Below, in pieces: positions 1 to 6,929 of a stretch of 64,000 nt of DNA. The stretch's first letter is position 1; each line of letters starts with the position of its first letter. The stretch is from NCBI RefSeq assembly GCF_047777955.1, contig NZ_CP180537.1, positions 3,596,001 through 3,660,000 of the forward strand. The letters are read 5' to 3'. The stretch is from Didemnitutus sp047777955. GTDB lineage: Bacteria; Verrucomicrobiota; Verrucomicrobiia; Opitutales; Opitutaceae. The notes beneath the pieces are model-generated. The model made no database searches. It saw only the letters and a program-made list of their open reading frames with translations, and was not told the origin of the DNA. The translations under genes were made by a program, and so were the position numbers.

Positions 1-2
1 CG

Positions 3-911
3 CTGCACGAGTTCGAGCGGCTGCCGGGCGTCATCGACGCCGAGCCCACGCGCTTCGCCTCCGTCCGCATCCACTTCCAGGGCCGCAGCCGCCAGATCGC
101 GCTGCGCAGCCTCGAGGCCGGCGGCCGGCACAACCGCGCCGTCGACACCGCCGGCCGCGAGATCACGCCGCCCGCCGAGGGCCTGATCGTCTCCGCCAAG
201 CTGGCCGAGGTCCTCGGCGCCCGGCCGGGCGACGAGCTCATCGTCGAGGCGCTCGAGGGCAGGCGCCCGGTCCGCGCCGTGCCGCTGGTGGCGCTGGCCG
301 AGGACTTCACCGGCATCGCCGCCTACATGGAGCGCCACGCGCTCAACCGCCTGCTCGGCGAGGGCGACGTCATCACCGGCGCCACGCTCACGATCGACGC
401 CGCGCGCCGCGGCGAGTTCCTCCACGCCCTCAAGGGCATCCCGCGCGTCAGCGCCGTGGCGATCAAGGAGTCGATGCGCCAGGCCTTCCGCGAGACCACG
501 GCGCAGAGCATGGGCCTGATCCAGACCATCTACCTGACCTTCGCCGTCGTGGTCGCGTTCGGCGTCATCTACAACAACGCCCGCATCTCCCTCGCCGAAC
601 GCGCGCGCGAGCTCGCCACCCTGCGCGTCATCGGCCTCACCCAGCGCGAGGTCGGCGCGATCCTCGTCATCGAGCTGGCGATCCTCGCCGCCGCCGCGCT
701 GCCGCTCGGCCTGCTCCTCGGCACCGGCCTGGCCACCGGCATCATCCAGTCGGTGAACACCGAGACGGTGCGCCTGCCGCTCGTGTTCACCAGCTACACC
801 TACACCTTCGCGGTCATCATCGTCCTCCTCGCCTCCGCGCTCTCCGCGCTCGTCGTCCTGCGCAAGCTCAAGCATCTCGACCTCATCGGCGCGCTCAAGG
901 CCCCCGAGTAA
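3..911 (+). CDS. ABC transporter permease, FtsX/MacB-like (C-terminal part)
   Basis: The window opens inside this gene, which is in frame from base 3 with no start codon visible. What remains is the C-terminal 302 residues: a large extracytoplasmic segment followed by three hydrophobic helices (near SMGLIQTIYLTFAVVVAFGV, AILVIELAILAAAALPLGLL and FAVIIVLLASALSALVVL). This is the layout of the FtsX/MacB permease fold, and the cytoplasmic loop RVIGLTQREVGAIL matches the family's coupling-helix region. It is followed 27 bases later by a membrane-fusion adaptor, so it is probably part of a tripartite or two-part exporter whose ATPase lies upstream of the window. The substrate cannot be read from the sequence. 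Confidence 0.85.
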   Translation: MHEFERLPGVIDAEPTRFASVRIHFQGRSRQIALRSLEAGGRHNRAVDTAGREITPPAEGLIVSAKLAEVLGARPGDELIVEALEGRRPVRAVPLVALAEDFTGIAAYMERHALNRLLGEGDVITGATLTIDAARRGEFLHALKGIPRVSAVAIKESMRQAFRETTAQSMGLIQTIYLTFAVVVAFGVIYNNARISLAERARELATLRVIGLTQREVGAILVIELAILAAAALPLGLLLGTGLATGIIQSVNTETVRLPLVFTSYTYTFAVIIVLLASALSALVVLRKLKHLDLIGALKAPE

Positions 912-938
912 ACCCCGCCGCTCCCCTTGCCTTCCGTC

Positions 939-2131
939 ATGACCACTCCCGCCCCCTCCTTTCCGGCCAAGCGCCCCGCGCGCCGCTGGCTGCCCTATGC
1001 GATCGGCGCCGCCGTGCTCGCGCTGATCGCGCTCGGCCTCCGGCCGAAGCCCGCCCCGGTCGAGACCGCCCGCGCCGCCTACGGCCCGCTCCGCGCCACC
1101 GTGAGCGAGGAGGGCAAGACGCGCATCCGGCAGCGCTACGTCGTCGCCGCGCCGGTCACCGGCCAGCTGCGCCGCATCCCTTCAAGCCGGGCGCCGAGAT
1201 CGTCGCCCACCAGACCGTCGTCGCCGTCATCGACCCGCTGCCGGCCTCGCCGCTCGACGCCCGCAACCGCGCCCTCGCCGCCGCCCGCCGCGACTCCGCC
1301 CGCGCGCTGCTGGAGAAGAGCCGCACGACGCACGAGCTCGCCCGCAGCGAGCTGCGCCGCATCGAGCAGATGTTCGCCGCGAAGACCGTCGCCCCGCAGG
1401 ACCTCGAGAGCGCGCAGATGCGCGAGACCGCCGCCGCGCGCGACGTCGCCTCCGCCGAGGGCGCCGTCGCCCAGGCCGAGGCCGAGCTGGCCGAGTTCGT
1501 CCCCGCCGGTCCGACCTCGACCCGCCCCGTCGAGGTGCGCGCGCCCGTGGGCGGCCGCGTGCTGCACGTCCTCCAGGAAAGCGAGCGCGCCGTCACCTCC
1601 GGCACCCCGCTGGTCGAGATCGGCGACCCGTCCGATCTCGAGGTGGTGGTCGAGATGCTTTCCCGCGACGGCGCGGCCATCCCGCCCGGCGCCCCGGTGC
1701 GGCTGGAACAGTGGGGCGGCGCCACGCCCCTCGAGGGCCGCGTGCGCCTGGTCGAGCCGGCGGCGTTCACCAAGATCTCCGCCCTCGGCGTCGAGGAGCA
1801 GCGCGTGAACGTCGTCGTCGAGCTCACGACCCCGCTCGAGCAGCGCCGCACGCTCGGCGACAACTTCCGCGTCGAGGCGCGCGTGATCGTGTGGGAGGAC
1901 GCCCATGCCCTGAAGGTGCCGTCATCGGGCCTGTTCCGCCGCGGCGCCGACTGGGCCGCCTTCGTCGTGCGCGACGGCCGCGCGGTGCTCGTGCCGGTGC
2001 AGGCCGGCCGCAGCTCCGGCCCGGAGACGCAGGTCCTCGCCGGCCTGAGCGAGGGCGACGAGGTGATCCTCTACCCCGGCGACCGCGTGCAGGCCGGGCA
2101 GCGCGTCCAGCCGATGCAGGTCACCCGCTGA
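939..2131 (+). CDS. Efflux periplasmic adaptor (HlyD/RND-MFP family), frameshifted
   Basis: Membrane-fusion protein that would link the preceding permease to the outer membrane. The ATG at 939 opens MTTPAPSFPAKRPARRW, followed by one N-terminal membrane anchor and the biotinyl-lipoyl start GKTRIRQRYVVAAPVTGQL. The frame then breaks at about 1178-1181, where atcccttc lacks one C. The downstream frame continues as FKPGAEIVAHQTVVAVIDPL, a coiled-coil hairpin (DSARALLEKSRTTHELARS onward), a second lipoyl half (EVRAPVGGRVLHVLQESERA) and beta-barrel and membrane-proximal domains. Both halves are well conserved and adding a single base restores a protein of about 397 residues, so I read this as one intact gene with a sequencing deletion rather than a decayed gene. 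True frameshift mutation is the alternative. Confidence 0.8.
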
Positions 2132-2140
2132 CCCCTTCCC

Positions 2141-2683
2141 ATGAGACCCACCGTCCTCCTCATCCTCGCCGCCCTGGCGTTCGCCTCGGCTGCGGCCCAG
2201 CCCACCCCACCCGCCGCACCAATCGTCCTCCCCACGCCGGGCGGCCGCGTGGTCTCTCCCGACGCCCGGATGCACCAGGCCGGCTATCAAGGCTGGCATT
2301 TCGCGCCGGCCCGGGTCGATGGCGACCTTGTCTTCATCTCCGGCATCGTCGCCGGCGCGCGCGAGGGCAGCCCGCTCGACGCCGCGGGGCTCGAAGCGGC
2401 CTTCCGCCGGGCGTGGCAAAGCGTGAAGGCCACGCTGGAAGCCGCCGGTGCCGGCACCGACACCATCGTCGACCTCACGACGTTTCATCTTTTCCAATCA
2501 CCGCACTTCAAGGGCACCAAGGCGGAGCATCTCGCCTTGTTTGCCAAGGTGAAGGACGAGTTCGTGCCCGAGCCTTACCCGGCGTGGACCGCCATCGGCG
2601 TATCCGAACTGGTGCCGCCGACCGGCCTCGTCGAAATCAAGGTCGTGGCCCGCCTCCGCGTCGCCCCTGGCGCCGCGAAATAA
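2141..2683 (+). CDS. Secreted RidA/YjgF-family protein
   Basis: A 180-residue protein with a signal peptide (MRPTVLLILAALAFASAAAQ) followed by a RidA/YjgF/YER057c domain: DGDLVFISGIVA at the first strand, the central helix AFRRAWQSVKATLEAAGAG, and the C-terminal signature GLVEIKVVARLRV. Cytosolic RidA proteins deaminate reactive enamines or imines from PLP enzymes. An exported copy is less well understood, and I cannot place a catalytic arginine with certainty. It follows the adaptor gene by 9 bases, so co-transcription with the exporter is likely, but a functional link is only inferred. Confidence 0.75.
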   Translation: MRPTVLLILAALAFASAAAQPTPPAAPIVLPTPGGRVVSPDARMHQAGYQGWHFAPARVDGDLVFISGIVAGAREGSPLDAAGLEAAFRRAWQSVKATLEAAGAGTDTIVDLTTFHLFQSPHFKGTKAEHLALFAKVKDEFVPEPYPAWTAIGVSELVPPTGLVEIKVVARLRVAPGAAK

Positions 2684-2761
2684 TTCGTCAACCGCGCGGC
2701 ACGCCGCCCCTACGGCAACAATTGACTGGCGCGCGCGAAGGCGCGGGCCTTTATCGGCCCC

Positions 2762-3178
2762 ATGAATCTCGTCGACGCCCGCGCCCTTCTCGTCGCCGCC
2801 CTCGGCCGCATGAACGCCACCTACGGCGAGACCGTGTTCAACGAGTGGGTGCTGGTCTCGCTCCGCGCCGACCGCAACGCCATCCTCGCCTACGAGGGCC
2901 CGCGCCCGGAGAAATACAAGCAGCACTTCACCCTCGACCTCGCCTCGATGCTGAGGGAGCTCGCCGGCCAGAAGCTCGGCGTGGGCGACTTTGCCTTCGC
3001 CGCCGACGCCGCCGGCACGCACTACGACGCCTGCATCCGCCTCGGCGAGGCCAGCTACCTGTTCTGCAACCACACCACGCGCACGATGACGCAGATCCGC
3101 CAGAGCCCGCTCTGGCTCGCCGCGCAGAAGCACTGGGCGGAACTCAGCCAGAAATTCGCCGCCGACCCGCTGGAGTGA
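2762..3178 (+). CDS. Conserved hypothetical protein (138 aa)
   Basis: A small soluble protein of 138 residues with no signal peptide or membrane segment. It is mixed alpha/beta in appearance, with charged helices (KYKQHFTLDLASMLRELAGQ) and a Trp/His-rich end (SPLWLAAQKHWAELSQKF). I do not recognise the family. The reading frame has the strong third-position G/C bias of its neighbours, and the ATG at 2762 follows a non-coding gap of 78 bases. It precedes proC on the same strand. No function can be assigned. Confidence 0.6.
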   Translation: MNLVDARALLVAALGRMNATYGETVFNEWVLVSLRADRNAILAYEGPRPEKYKQHFTLDLASMLRELAGQKLGVGDFAFAADAAGTHYDACIRLGEASYLFCNHTTRTMTQIRQSPLWLAAQKHWAELSQKFAADPLE

Positions 3179-3252
3179 CGCCGCGCCGGCTTCCCGCCGG
3201 CGTGACTCACCCCGCGCTTGCCCGCGTCCGTCCCGTGCGGCATCAACCGCCC

Positions 3253-4059
3253 GTGGCTCACTCGCTCGCCTTCCTCGGTTCCGGTCGACTCGGCTCGGCC
3301 ATCATTCGCGGCCTGCTCGCGCGGCAGGTCTGCCCGCCGGCCGCGATCGCCTGCACCAGCAAGTCCGGCGCCACCGCCGCCCGGCTCGCCGCCGAGACCG
3401 GCATCGCCTGCGAACCCGACCTCGCGCGCCTGCTCGGCCCGGCCGACATCGTCGTCGTCGCCTTCAAGCCCCAGTCGCTCGCCGCCGCCGACCCGCGCCT
3501 CGCCGAGCTCACCGCCGGCAAGCTCGTGATCTCGCTCCTCGCCGGCAAGCGCCTCGCCCGCCTCGCCCAGGTCTTCCCGCGCGCCCGCAACCTCGTCCGC
3601 ACCATGCCCAACACGCCGGCGGCGATCGGCGCCGGTATCACCGCCTACTGCGCGGCGACGCCGCTCGCCGCCGCCGACCGCGCCGCGGTCGAGCGCCTGC
3701 TCGGCGCGCTCGGCGCGTTTCTCGAGCTGGAGGAAAGGCATTTCGACGCCGTGACCGCCGTCGGCGGCAGCGGCCCGGGCTTCGTCTTCGAGTTTCTCGG
3801 CGCGCTTCGCGACGGCGGCGTCGCCGCCGGCCTGCCGCCCGAGGTGGCCCAGCGCCTCGCCGTGCAGACCGCCCTCGGCTCGCTCCAGCTCCTCGCCCAC
3901 ACCGGCGCGACGCCCGAGGCGCTCCGCGACCAGGTCGTCTCGCCCAACGGCACGACCCACGCCGGCCTGCAGGTGCTGGCGCAGGCGAGGTTCCGCGACC
4001 TCGTGCGCGACACGATCCTCGCCGCCGCCCGCCGCGCCGACGAGCTGTCGCGCGACTGA
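3253..4059 (+). CDS. proC: Pyrroline-5-carboxylate reductase
   Basis: Last step of proline synthesis: NAD(P)H-dependent reduction of 1-pyrroline-5-carboxylate. The frame is open far upstream, but the family start fits the GTG at 3253 (VAHSLAFLGSGRLGSAIIRG), where the dinucleotide-binding motif GSGRLG begins 9 residues in. The product is 268 residues, the normal length. The C-terminal dimerisation domain has the family signature TAVGGSGPGFVFEFLGAL, and VSPNGTTHAGLQ close to the end. proB and proA are in this window too (43.3-45.4 kb) but not linked, so the proline genes are dispersed. Confidence 0.93.
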   Translation: MAHSLAFLGSGRLGSAIIRGLLARQVCPPAAIACTSKSGATAARLAAETGIACEPDLARLLGPADIVVVAFKPQSLAAADPRLAELTAGKLVISLLAGKRLARLAQVFPRARNLVRTMPNTPAAIGAGITAYCAATPLAAADRAAVERLLGALGAFLELEERHFDAVTAVGGSGPGFVFEFLGALRDGGVAAGLPPEVAQRLAVQTALGSLQLLAHTGATPEALRDQVVSPNGTTHAGLQVLAQARFRDLVRDTILAAARRADELSRD

Positions 4060-4106
4060 GACCGGCCGGCGCGCGCGGCGGATTTTCCGTCTGGCCTCCG
4101 CCGGCC

Positions 4107-4134
4107 CTCAACTCTCAGCTCTCAGCTCGCAACT
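4107..4134. repeat. Degenerate heptanucleotide tandem repeat upstream of hldD
   Basis: Four consecutive 7-base units: ctcaact, ctcagct, ctcagct, cgcaact. The tract ends 10 bases before the hldD start codon, in the place where a ribosome-binding site would sit. The same 7-base periodicity, with related CTCAAC-type units, occurs inside proA at 43665-43699. Confidence 0.6.
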
Positions 4135-4144
4135 TTTCCGTCCC

Positions 4145-5146
4145 ATGTCCTCTCCGCTCTCAGGTCGCATCCTCGTCACCGGCGGCGCCGGTTTCATCGG
4201 CAGCGCGCTCGTCTGGGCGCTGAACCAGCGCGGTCTCACCGACATCGTCGTGACCGACGTGCTCGGCACGGACGAGAAGTGGAAGAACCTCGTGCCGCTC
4301 CAGTTCGCCGACTACGTCGAGGCCGGCGATTTCCGCGCGCGGCTCGCCGCCGACGCCCGGGCCTTCGGGCGCTTCACCGCCGTCTTCCACCTCGGCGCCA
4401 ACTCCGCCACCACCGAGCGCAACGCCTCGCACCTGATCGACAACAATTTCAACTACACCAAGGAGCTCGCCGCCTGGGCCCTGGCGCACGACGCGCGCTT
4501 CATCTACGCCTCCTCCGCCGCCACCTACGGCGACGGCGCGCGCGGCATGGACGACCGGACCGAGGACCTCGCCGCTTTCCGCCCGCTGAACATGTATGGC
4601 TACTCGAAGCACCTCTTCGACCTGCATGCGCAGCGCCAGGGCTGGCTGAAGCGCATCGTGGGCGTGAAGTATTTCAACGTCTACGGGCCGAACGAGGACC
4701 ACAAGGGCGACATGCGCTCCCTCGTGAACAAGGCCTTCGCCCAGATCACCGCCACCGGCCAGCTGAAGCTCTTCAAGAGCGAGCACCCGGACTACAAGGA
4801 CGGCGAGCAGAAGCGCGACTTCCTCTACGTGAAGGACGCCGTCGAGATGACGCTCCACTTCGCCGAGAAGAACCCGACTGCCGCCGGCCTCTACAACCTG
4901 GGCTCCGGCGAGGCCAACACCTGGCTCGCGCTCGCCGACGCCATTTTCTCCGCCATGGGCCGCACCCGGAACATCGAGTTCATCGACCTGCCGGAGAACC
5001 TCCGCGGCAAATACCAGTATTTCACCCAGGCCGACACGGCCAAGCTTCGCGCCACCGGCTACACCCGCCCGATGACGCCGCTGCGCGAGGCGGTGCGCGA
5101 TTACGTGCAGAACTACCTCACGCCGGGCCGCAAGCTCGGCGAGTGA
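4145..5146 (+). CDS. hldD: ADP-L-glycero-D-manno-heptose 6-epimerase
   Basis: Short-chain dehydrogenase/reductase enzyme that inverts C6 of ADP-D-glycero-D-manno-heptose to make the L-heptose donor for LPS inner core. The 333-residue length is typical. The NAD(P)-binding motif TGGAGFIGS lies at residues 12-20, the catalytic Tyr/Lys pair is in MYGYSKHLFDL, and the heptose-specific block NVYGPNEDHKGDMRSLVNKA is clear. The heptose kinase and a GmhB-like phosphatase of the same pathway lie about 10 kb downstream, so this organism makes a heptose-containing LPS. The heptad repeat directly upstream may affect translation initiation. Confidence 0.93.
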   Translation: MSSPLSGRILVTGGAGFIGSALVWALNQRGLTDIVVTDVLGTDEKWKNLVPLQFADYVEAGDFRARLAADARAFGRFTAVFHLGANSATTERNASHLIDNNFNYTKELAAWALAHDARFIYASSAATYGDGARGMDDRTEDLAAFRPLNMYGYSKHLFDLHAQRQGWLKRIVGVKYFNVYGPNEDHKGDMRSLVNKAFAQITATGQLKLFKSEHPDYKDGEQKRDFLYVKDAVEMTLHFAEKNPTAAGLYNLGSGEANTWLALADAIFSAMGRTRNIEFIDLPENLRGKYQYFTQADTAKLRATGYTRPMTPLREAVRDYVQNYLTPGRKLGE

Positions 5147-5177
5147 CGCGGCTCCGCCGCCGCCGGGCCGCGCGCGC

Positions 5178-5963
5178 TCAGCGCCGCGCCGCCGGCACCG
5201 CGGGCGTCGCCGCCCCGCTCTTGAACTCCACCGGCAGCAGCGGCCAGTCCGCCGGCACCTGGAAGCGCTCCGCCGTCACCTTCTCCGAGTTGCCCTCCAT
5301 CGCGGACAGCAGCATCAGGTAGAGCGTCTTGTCGCCGACCTTCGTCTCGATGCGGTGCGGCTGGAGCGTGCCGGCCACGTCGCGGAAATCGCTGAAGAAG
5401 GTGTCCACCGTCGCCCGCCGCTCGCCCACCATGCGGAACACGCTGCGCTTCACCATCTCGGCGGTTTCCACGTCCAGCCAGACGAAGAACACCTCGCCGT
5501 CTGCGCCCATCACGAGCAGCTTGCGGGCGGGGCGGCCACCGATCGGATCCTCGCCGGCGTAATCGACCGAGTAGCCCTTCACTCCGAAGTCGACCAGCGG
5601 GCCGTCAAAGTCGGCGTTGGCGATGAAATCCTTGCGCTCGCCCGCCGTCATGCGCATCGGCCGGCCGCCCTCGACCTCGCTGTGGTAGATCACCGGCTCG
5701 TGCCGGCCGTCGTAGACCTGCGTGACCCGGCGGGCGCCGAAGGAGCTCTCGACGCGCAGGCGGTTCGGGCGCTCGGCCCACATCCGGACGTCGATGACCT
5801 CGCCGCCGATCAGCGTCCGCCCCTCGGCGTAGAGCGAGCGCAGCTCGCGGTATTTGCCGCCGGCGCGCTGCGCGTGCTGCCGCGCGATCTCGTGGCCGAC
5901 GTCGTCGGCGCGCGCGAGCAGCGCGACGGTGAGCAGGAGCAGGGCAAGGCCACGGCAAAGCAT
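5178..5963 (-). CDS. Secreted LolA-like / outer-membrane lipoprotein-sorting family protein
   Basis: 261 residues from the ATG at 5963, which opens a signal peptide (MLCRGLALLLLTVALLARAD). The mature part resembles LolA/LolB-like half-barrel proteins found singly in many bacteria: an early helix (HEIARQHAQRAGGKYRELRS), then alternating strands with the typical WAERPNRLRVES, VTQVYDGRHEPVIYH and FVWLDVETAEMVKRSVFRMV. These proteins bind lipid or lipoprotein acyl chains in the periplasm; the precise cargo here is unknown. The frame extends 29 codons further upstream, but that region lacks a signal sequence. It is convergent with hldD and divergent from the small gene at 6059. Confidence 0.65.
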   Translation of the reverse strand: MLCRGLALLLLTVALLARADDVGHEIARQHAQRAGGKYRELRSLYAEGRTLIGGEVIDVRMWAERPNRLRVESSFGARRVTQVYDGRHEPVIYHSEVEGGRPMRMTAGERKDFIANADFDGPLVDFGVKGYSVDYAGEDPIGGRPARKLLVMGADGEVFFVWLDVETAEMVKRSVFRMVGERRATVDTFFSDFRDVAGTLQPHRIETKVGDKTLYLMLLSAMEGNSEKVTAERFQVPADWPLLPVEFKSGAATPAVPAARR

Positions 5964-6058
5964 GCGCGCATGGTGCGGGTCCCCGGCGGCGCGTCCATCC
6001 CGTTCCGCCGGACAAGCCGCGGCTTGCCGTCGGGCCCGCGGCGCCCACACTGCCGCGC

Positions 6059-6295
6059 ATGGAATTCGGCTGGTGGGAAAAAGACGACGAGGGCATCAAA
6101 TGGAACATCACCGTGCGCTTTCACGGCGGCAACGTGACGTTCAGCAAGAAAACCGGCCACCACAACCCGTGGATCGACTTCGACGGCAACGACGACCAGT
6201 GGGACCGCCTGCTCAAGGAAGCCGAAAAGCGCCTGCCGCGCCGCCTGATGAGCCAAAAGGAATTCAACCGGCTCAAGGCCTGTCGCCCGCAGTAG
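6059..6295 (+). CDS. Small conserved hypothetical protein (78 aa)
   Basis: A soluble 78-residue protein rich in Trp, Asp and Lys, starting MEFGWWEKDDEGIKWNITV and ending in a basic helix. It has no cysteine pair or signal peptide. The composition (aromatic plus charged, unlike shadow frames, which are Arg/Ala/Pro-rich) argues that it is real. Its 3' end overlaps the convergent Nudix gene by 23 bases. I do not recognise the family and assign no function. Confidence 0.6.
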   Translation: MEFGWWEKDDEGIKWNITVRFHGGNVTFSKKTGHHNPWIDFDGNDDQWDRLLKEAEKRLPRRLMSQKEFNRLKACRPQ

Positions 6296-6830
6296 GCGGG
6301 CGGCGGCTCGCTCCGAGCAACGCCCGCACCCGCGGCCACAGGAACACGAACGACGTCGCGAACTCCGCCGGCCGCTCCGCCACCCAGCGGTCGATCTCGC
6401 CCGGCGCGAACCACGCGCCGCGCCGGATCTCGTCCGGATTGAGCCGGAACGGCCCCTCGGCCGCCACGCGATACACCCAGACGAACTCCGCGCCCGTCTC
6501 GGGCCGGGCCTCGACCTTGAACAGGCGCACCGGCGGCGCGGCCGGCGCCGGGTTCCAGCCGAGCTCCTCCTCGAGTTCGCGGAGCACGGTGGGGTCGTAG
6601 TCGTCACCCGCCGCGACGTGGCCGGCGCAGGACGAGTTCCAGCGTCCGGGAAAGGTGTCCTTGGTCAGCGAGCGCTGGTGCAGAAAGACCGCGCCGGCCG
6701 CGTTGACGGCGAAGATGTGCACCGCCCGGTGCCGCAGCCCGCGCGCGTGCACCTCGCCGCGCGGCGCGCGGCCGGTCACGCGGTCGTGTTCGTCGACGAC
6801 GTCGAAGAGTTCGCTCAGGTCCTGGCCCAC
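6273..6830 (-). CDS. Nudix hydrolase (YfcD/isopentenyl-isomerase-like subgroup)
   Basis: 185 residues. The start LSELFDVVDEHDRVTGRAPRGEVH is typical of the Nudix subgroup that includes YfcD and type-1 isopentenyl-diphosphate isomerase, as is HRAVHIFAVNAAGAVFLHQRS. The Nudix box is present as GHVAAGDDYDPTVLREL followed by EEELGW; the REL-EE core that binds Mg2+ is intact, while the first glutamate of the box is replaced by Asp. It probably hydrolyses a nucleoside-diphosphate-linked substrate; the isomerase activity is unlikely without the Cys/Glu pair of Idi, which I do not see. Its 3' end overlaps the small gene at 6059-6295. Confidence 0.8.
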   Translation of the reverse strand: MGQDLSELFDVVDEHDRVTGRAPRGEVHARGLRHRAVHIFAVNAAGAVFLHQRSLTKDTFPGRWNSSCAGHVAAGDDYDPTVLRELEEELGWNPAPAAPPVRLFKVEARPETGAEFVWVYRVAAEGPFRLNPDEIRRGAWFAPGEIDRWVAERPAEFATSFVFLWPRVRALLGASRRPPTAGDRP

Positions 6831-6870
6831 GCGCCCGACCTTGGGGCCGGGAACGGGGACCGCGCAAAGG

Positions 6871-6899
6871 AAAACGGCGTCCGCCGAAGCGGACGCCGT
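6871..6899 (-). terminator. Rho-independent terminator after the TonB receptor gene
   Basis: Perfect 11-bp stem (acggcgtccgc / gcggacgccgt) with a cgaa loop at 6874-6899. On the minus strand it is followed by TTTT and a T-rich tail, and it lies 31 bases past the receptor stop codon. Confidence 0.85.
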
Positions 6900-6929
6900 C
6901 GTGGCCTGGGAAAGGCGGGGGCCGCGGGA

